Shown: piece by piece, positions 58,501-64,000 of the stretch
Position numbering within the stretch: position 1 is the stretch's first letter
Layout: each line of letters opens with the position of its first letter
Assembly: GCA_949358305.1 (NCBI GenBank)
Contig: OX442315.1
Location: 14,658,427-14,722,426, forward strand
Direction: 5' to 3'
DNA length: 64,000 nucleotides
Source of the DNA: Strigamia acuminata
Taxonomy: Eukaryota; Arthropoda; Chilopoda; Geophilomorpha; Linotaeniidae
The notes under the pieces: generated by a model
Databases searched by the model: none
The model's input: only the letters and a program-made list of their open reading frames with translations
Told to the model about the DNA's origin: nothing
Translations under genes and position numbers: made by a program

Positions 58501-61500
58501 GGAAATTAGCACTTTTCACTTCATAAACATCGAAATTTAATTTAAAATTATGTTAACATTGCTTATTCCAATCAAATGGTTATTGGAGGTCAAATGATGC
58601 GAAAATCCAAACGGTTATATGCTCAATCAATTGTGATCAATCAATTCTACCCAATCGCATGTTAAATTGCGCGCACATAAACACACTTACCTTCAACGCA
58701 TCAAAAAGCGCACATTATTCACAATCTAGCATATAAACTTCCCATTTTCAACCATTTTTCTTCTAAAATTGAATACTTGACATTTTTAGAATTTCACAAC
58801 AGAGTTATTATGTAGATGTTAACATATTGCACGAGATGTTAATCAATTGCATGTAGCTTTTAGTTGTTGATGTTGACATTCGTAGTAATCAGCATATCTC
58901 CACGTATGCAAAACATATCCGGAGGTAATTAGTCAATCATTACATTTATCATAAATTATAAATTATGAGCTGTTATTCATAGAAAACGCAATTAAAGTGG
59001 CTAACCGCGATAAAACAAACCGACAATCAAGAACATCACTTGCTTTTACAGTGAACCCATCTAAGACGACCACTCACTGCGAAAAATGATCGATGTAGTC
59101 TTCCATATTGCAGCGCTTCTCAAACGATGACTGCTATTTTTTGTCCCAATCTATTACGGACCACTATCATATTTGTTCCCAATGTGTTACAAACCGCTAT
59201 CATATTTTGTCCCAATGTGTTGTGAACCCAACGTCACTTTTACTACGTTTACATGCACTGAATATTTTGAGTGGTGAATAATTCGAGTGGTGAAAAAATC
59301 AAATTGTTGCGTTTACATGCAGAAAATAATTCGTGATCACTTTCGGTTTTCGACCAATGGGGAAGTGCCGGAAGTGATGCGCGCATGTGCAATAAAAATA
59401 GTTAGAGTTCACTCGAATTAAACAACCTTCTGCGAGGGATTATTCACTACTCGAATAATCCTTGTCATTCCTGTTTACATGACAGTTGTGCGCACGGAAT
59501 ATTTCATCTCACTCGAAATATTCCGTGCATGTAAACGTAGTATTTGAGAAGCGCTGCTATAGAGGCAGGGTCACTTTATCCACAAGGCCAACTAGGTACA
59601 GTGCCTAAGCCCTAAAGCCTACCAACCTTTTAGGACCTACAAACCAGTGGCGGACTCAGGATTTTATGTTAGCAGGGATTCAGGAGCATTCAAGATTAAT
59701 ACAAAAAAATTGCAGTACGTGCGTTCAAATGATAAAATTATCATAAAAAATCAGTAAACCTCTAGAAATCAAAGTGCCTAGGACCTACGAAGATCTTAAA
59801 ATGGCCCTGCATCATACAGATTTCATTTCATTTTTATTTTTATGTACTTTGATGGGAAATCACTCGACTATACTTACTTGTACATTATAATTTGCAACCA
59901 AAACCGCATAAGTACCGAATCGGTCACAATGGCATACGGTAAAGGTGTCGTTGGCTGTAGTAATATTACAGGCCGACAAAATCCATTGGGGAGACTTGTA
60001 ATTGCTTAAATAAATAATTTTATTAAAAAAAATTAATAAACAAATAAATCAAAAACAAAATAAAGTAAATACTGAATGTATACTCACACGACAAAATCGA
60101 CGAGCCTGCCGCACGAAACGTTCCATCCGGTCAAATTCAAATCGATGCTGCGCTCCTGAAATGAGGATAGAAATCGGAATACATTTTTACACTAGCAACA
60201 GCAATTCAAAGCTATAAGTTACTGACGGGAGAGTTGCGGTGGTCGAAAGTCAAGCTGATGCGGGCGCTGGCATTGGCCAGCCCCAAATAGCCTTTGTGGG
60301 CCGAGATAGAAACCAGACGTGAGTCGATGGCAAATTCAATTGAAACACCATCTCTATGGAGAAGACCACAACTGACTCATCTTTTCATCAACTGGCTACA
60401 AATTCTTAAGCACACTTACTCTCTTTTCGACAAATAACGTTTCGGAAGAAAAGACGACAAATTTCGATAAAAAATCACGGCCAATTCCACACTCGTGTTC
60501 GAATCTGTGGGAAATTTAGATATAAAAAGATATTAAAAGCAAAAATTAATTAAGAAAAGTCGGTTTTTATTGCAGTGTAACTGTTTTCTGTCATATCATA
60601 TTAGAGGTGTTTTTCTACCGCCGTGTATTAATTAAATGTGGCAATATTGGTCAGCTAAAGATGACGTCTTTAGACTGTTTTCTCATAGCCACTTAATCGA
60701 ATTTCCTCCAGTGTCCAAACATCCCAATTTTCTTTCAGCGATTTCGATAATTGGACAACCTCCCGAGGTCGACACGTGACATTCCAAAGGTGAAAAGACG
60801 AAGATGAAGAGTAATTCTAATAAATGTTGGGTGAAATGTCACGTGCAGTCGCTACAGTCATCCTAATTGCCATCAGACAAGTTTTACTCACAATAAACAA
60901 GTCGATTATAATGACATCTCAACCCGTCCAATACAGAAAAACACTCTAGGATAGAATTTTTTAAAGGCTTTTCGTTTACATGACAGTTTGTATGTAAATT
61001 TATGTATGTTGCTTGTTTCAACTTCGAGTGCACAGTAGCGCCACCACTTAAACTAAAATGGATGCCAGATTGTCAGGATCAACCTTAAATCCGCTTCGTT
61101 TTTCATTATAAATTCTGAAACCAGGCTAATCCTGTTTAGAATAAAATTCCCTTCCTACCCATATCCATATAAATATAATTTTGACATTTCGGCGCGGTCA
61201 CAGCACTCGGTGAAATGTGCCAATGTATTTAGTAGCGCACTCTGGCAGCGATTTGAAACAAAAGTCTTTACCCAAAAACATAATTTTTTAAATATTTATT
61301 TATTTGGGATAAATGTTTGGAATTCTTACCTTGCAAATTTGATAAAGCTAGATGTTTAGTATCGGTTGAAATGACCATGTAATCAGTTAACCATGACGAA
61401 GATTCGATCGAACTGTTGGACGGTGAAGTAAAGGTATGCGTTCCATCAGTAGAGATTTTTATCGCCTCGGCAACTGTAATTAAGAATGCAATTTTGGTAG

Positions 61501-63477
61501 TTGTCAGAGTAAAATTGTCTGATGAATCTGCTGCGGTCTATTGTCTGCAAAATAACTCCGAAACAAACAATTTTTTTTCCTTTCAATTTTTTTTCCTTTC
61601 AATTTTTTTAATGGAACCTCGAAAATAATCTTTGATCAGATAATCAATATCAATCATACTAGAACTTTTAAAAATATAAAAATTACAAATTGAAAAGTGC
61701 TGCCCAGCAGCACATTAGTGACGCTTTCCTGCAACACACACAATAGTGATGCTTTCCTGCAACACACAATAGTGACGCTTTCCTGCAACACACACACAAT
61801 TGTGTTTCTGTGAACAAAATTTTAAATTTTGCGACGTTAAGAAGCAAAATATTAATTGTATGAATAACAAATAAATTATGTTATTATGACTTATCAACTT
61901 TGTTTCTGTGAATAAAATTGATGCCAAAAAACAGCATCGAGCATGTTTTGGTCTTTCGGTTAATAAATACTGAAAAAAACAAACAGAAATTTTGACTTTT
62001 CAACTTTAATTCGAGAGATGGTCAAGAAAATTCCACTAAGGCAAGAAAAATATTACATTTTTTGATATTCCACATATCACCCACATCCACTATCTGCAAT
62101 AATGCAAGAAAAAAAAAATAGTTCAAAAATTTTTCAGATACCAGTACTTCAGTTTAAATGATTTTTTTTCCTTTAGAATTTAGCAATAGAAATAAAAAGC
62201 AAATACTTTAAATGCAACATGCGTGCTGTAGGAAATGAAATGACCATTCCTTTTATCGATAACTATGTTTAAGTTAAGCAATTTCTTTCGGCTCCTTATC
62301 ATATATTGCTAAAAAGAAGTTTAAAAAAAAAGAATTCAATTCGGAGAGCTCGTGAAGCAAGATTAATTTGCAATCTCAACTAAACTACTGTGGCGTCAAA
62401 TTTTCTTCCTCTAAAAGCTAAGCCGATATTGTGTGTGTAAAATTTTAATTTCATCAATAATTTAGCTAAATTGTGATTAGGTTTGTCTCTCCAGTGCAAA
62501 GATGGACGCCCCTTGCACCAAACGAATAACGAATAGAACGTTTTAGTTTAATCTCACTAGGTTTAACGTAAATAATTCCGCTAAGCACAAGACTGGCTCC
62601 TATATACTTAAGATAGAAAATAGAAATTTTTCTTTTATGTCTACTTATTACAAGGCAAAATATACAATCCAAATATAAATAATTCAAAATAAGTCAGACT
62701 GTGACTTTAAAGCTGCAGCTGGAAACAAAAACCAAATAAATGAATTTTTCCATTCAAATAATATTTCTTCCAATTGGAAGATAAAAAATTGAAGATTTGA
62801 ATCTATCAAGAAAAGAAAACAACATTGTGGACTATGCAGATTAATATAGTTAAAGTTTGCTCGTTGTTTCTTATTATTAAAGAGCGAAATTGCAAAACTT
62901 GATCGAAATTGCTGAATTATGAAAAGTCAATACTCCGTTTAGTGTTTACACGGAAACTAAAACTAAAGTGGAATGCCAGAAGAAAGCAAAATCCTTCATT
63001 ACCTCACAAGAAATCTCATATACTGAAGTAACTGAACAACAAACTCTGTTTTTTCTTTCTTGTAAACAAAATTTACATATTGCAAGGAAATTACTGTTTT
63101 TCACTGCTCAAAATGGCTCAAATTACACGTGTTTTACATACGCACCACACAGACAAAATAATCCGACTTTTTAACAACAACTTCTCTTATAAGAGTTGTT
63201 AAAAATGTGGAAATATATCGACAAATCTGTCTGCTTCGCCTCCATCTTCTTCTTCAATTTTTCCAATTCAACTGCGGCCAATAATATCGAAGTAACACTT
63301 ATTACGTTGCTGTTTTTCTTTTTCGTACTGCCAGCTGTTTCCAATGATTCGTGTGTGATTTTTTTTTTAGTTTATACAAGTACCATATAGATTTTTCTTT
63401 TTTTTTCTCTTAACATCTATTTTTATCATTGTTGCAATGATTTTAGTCGACATTTGCAGTGCAGAAACAATTCTACG
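54567..63477 (-). CDS. Adhesion GPCR, gene B: GAIN-GPS/7TM/tail (5' beyond window)
   Basis: Inverted paralogue of gene A. Exons in transcript order: 63384-63477, 61330-61473, 60420-60504, 60227-60353, 60088-60155, 59878-60004, 58219-58325, 57964-58066, 57736-57886, 57351-57417, 56243-56309, 56007-56092, 55801-55930, 55696-55737, 55498-55542, 55252-55282, 54567-55180 (stop). About 695 residues are visible; frames join at every junction. The first exon (RRIVSALQMSTK...) is weaker, but its boundaries, phase and pattern match gene A's exon 28943-29042. Further 5' exons, including any EGF/SEA/Ig part, must lie beyond 64000. It is a membrane receptor; ligand and signalling are unknown. Confidence 0.88.
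55696..58325 (-). CDS. Gene B: seven-transmembrane region
   Basis: Exons 58219-58325 (TM1), 57964-58066 (TM2), 57736-57886 (TM3), 57351-57417 (TM4), 56243-56309 and 56007-56092 (TM5, loop 3), 55801-55930 (TM6) and 55696-55737 (TM7). Segments such as LLPYSTQVCLELM, LVTGATLAAQSQ and LYLIVSAELRHSK are nearly identical to gene A. As in gene A, no Cys is seen at the start of TM3 or in loop 2 (FLIWWIQFGD). Confidence 0.92.
57094..57297 (+). mobile_element. Ty1/copia polyprotein fragment, antisense in gene B intron
   Basis: A 67-codon frame contains ITLKNVYFAPQFTTNLISVS, which matches the segment between protease and GAG-pre-integrase in Ty1/copia polyproteins (LKNVLYVP...NLLSVS type). It is on the strand opposite to gene B, in the intron between its TM4 and TM5 exons. 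No integrase, reverse transcriptase or LTR is visible, so it is an isolated relic. Confidence 0.7.
59111..59556. mobile_element. hAT-like MITE carrying a nested MITE
   Basis: Ends CAGCGCTTCTCAAA and TTTGAGAAGCGCTG are inverted repeats. The 8-bp flanks (CCATATTG, CTATAGAG) agree only partly, so any target duplication has decayed. Internal sequence repeats TTTGTCCCAATGTGTTA-like words. The GTTTACATGC element at 59243-59540 is inserted within it. In the intron between GPS and TM1 exons of gene B. Confidence 0.7.
59243..59540. mobile_element. GTTTACATGC-family MITE, complete copy 3
   Basis: CTACGTTTACATGCAC ... GTGCATGTAAACGTAG, flanked by TA on both sides (59241-59242 and 59541-59542), consistent with a Tc1/mariner-type insertion. 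About 298 bp. Related copies are at 11213-11704 and 14421-14574. Confidence 0.88.
59878..63477 (-). CDS. Gene B: GAIN domain and GPS exons
   Basis: Exons 63384-63477, 61330-61473, 60420-60504, 60227-60353, 60088-60155 and 59878-60004. GPS landmarks: GWNVSC, QWILSAC and CHCDRFGTYAVL. As in gene A the cleavage tripeptide is Arg-Phe-Gly (59914-59922). Gene A encodes the region of exons 60227-60353 plus 60088-60155 in one 189-nt exon, so one intron (60156-60226) differs between the paralogues. Confidence 0.85.
61708..61800 (+). repeat. Three-copy tandem repeat, AGTGACGCTTTCCTGCAACACAC
   Basis: Three units of about 26-30 bp differing mainly in the number of AC dinucleotides. In the intron before exon 61330-61473 of gene B. 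Confidence 0.85.
61801..63383. other. Intron of gene B, no embedded gene seen
   Basis: AT-rich intron of gene B between its first two visible exons. No exon homologous to gene A was found here. Confidence 0.45.
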
Positions 63478-63527
63478 CTACAAAAAGTTAGTGCTGGTAC
63501 TCTAAATTAATCGTAAAGAATGTTATA

Positions 63528-63620
63528 TGTTGAAATATTCACGTTTAATCAATACCCAATTGTGGGATACTCCCCACTTCCTATGTAAGTCCCCTAGTGG
63601 ACAACCCTGGAATAAATATC
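63528..63620 (+). repeat. Dispersed repeat, copy 2 (mate at 29498-29575)
   Basis: Shares TGTTGAAATATTCACGTTTA and TCAATACCCAATT with the copy in the gene A intron; both copies lie inside a receptor locus but not in equivalent introns. Confidence 0.6.
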
Positions 63621-64000
63621 CAAGCTGTTACTACAACCGCCATTGACCAGCGTATTATTTCTGCGCCTTTTCAACCTGCATTTAACAACTTTATATCGTT
63701 TCTATGATGTAAAATTCAACCACTGGTTAATATTTAGTGGCACAATCAACAAATTGAATGACATCAAAGTAGAGATTTGTTTGAAAGATGCATTTATATG
63801 TTTATCAGGCAATGTTTTATTCATTGGAAAGGGCGCGTCATTGCATAAACCATGTGAACTCGAGTATTTAGCCAGCTGTATTGTGAAGTACAGTTTGTTT
63901 AAGTTTAATTGCTTGTGATTCAATAAGCCCATCTTAGTTCTTTTAGCTTCTCGACACCTAAAATAGTCAAAGATATAGTTTGTGTCCGTTAACTTGATGC
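63621..64000. other. Probable intron of gene B, no exon found
   Basis: I looked for the counterpart of gene A's exon 26772-26831 and did not find it. Open frames on both strands (63643-63918 and 63702-63932) overlap and show no similarity. Confidence 0.4.

Noticed and set aside
59878-59994. Alternative acceptor for the GPS exon of gene B at 59994
   Set aside because: It would need a poor GTGTGA donor to keep the frame; the acceptor at 60004 joins in phase 2 exactly as in gene A.
63702-63932. Minus-strand frame considered as the next upstream exon of gene B
   Set aside because: No acceptor or donor in the needed phase and no similarity to the gene A exon at 26772-26831.

Overview
The window looks like nuclear DNA of an intron-rich invertebrate metazoan. 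It is AT-rich, every gene is split by GT-AG introns, and the non-coding part is packed with small inverted-repeat transposons (hAT-, Tc1/mariner-, pogo- and piggyBac-like), minisatellites and one 200-N assembly gap. A marine invertebrate, possibly a tunicate or another invertebrate deuterostome, fits the receptor architecture, but the sequence alone does not prove the taxon.

Two genes are supported, and they are paralogues facing each other tail to tail. Gene A (+ strand, 26 exons found between 13492 and 37948, 5' end not found) encodes an adhesion GPCR. Its order is Cys-rich/EGF-like module, SEA domain, two Ig domains, hormone-receptor (HormR) domain, GAIN domain with GPS, seven transmembrane helices, and a long cytoplasmic tail ending in a PDZ ligand (TAV). 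Gene B (- strand, 17 exons from 63477 down to 54567, 5' part beyond the window) encodes the same GAIN/GPS, 7TM and tail. Most shared exons have the same phase and many the same length (107, 103, 151, 67, 67, 130 and 42 nt), which shows descent from one duplicated, inverted gene. I rebuilt the exons by hand; each reading frame closes across its splice junctions.

Both receptors keep the GPS cysteines, tryptophans and the tethered-agonist-like strand but replace the His-Leu-Thr/Ser cleavage tripeptide with Arg-Phe-Gly. Gene A's SEA domain also lacks the cleavage serine. Both tails share an EDLLPDV motif, a KC[FY][LI]RDT motif, proline-rich segments and an RV[ST]F motif of the PP1-docking type.

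Layout: 1-13491 has no confirmed gene and carries several MITEs and foldback elements. 13492-38340 is gene A with its poly(A) signal. 38341-54390 is about 16 kb with no recognisable gene, holding a 31-bp minisatellite, a GC-rich MITE and a tRNA-derived SINE-like element. 54395-63477 is gene B, with an antisense Ty1/copia fragment and a nested MITE in its introns. 63478-64000 shows no exon I can support.
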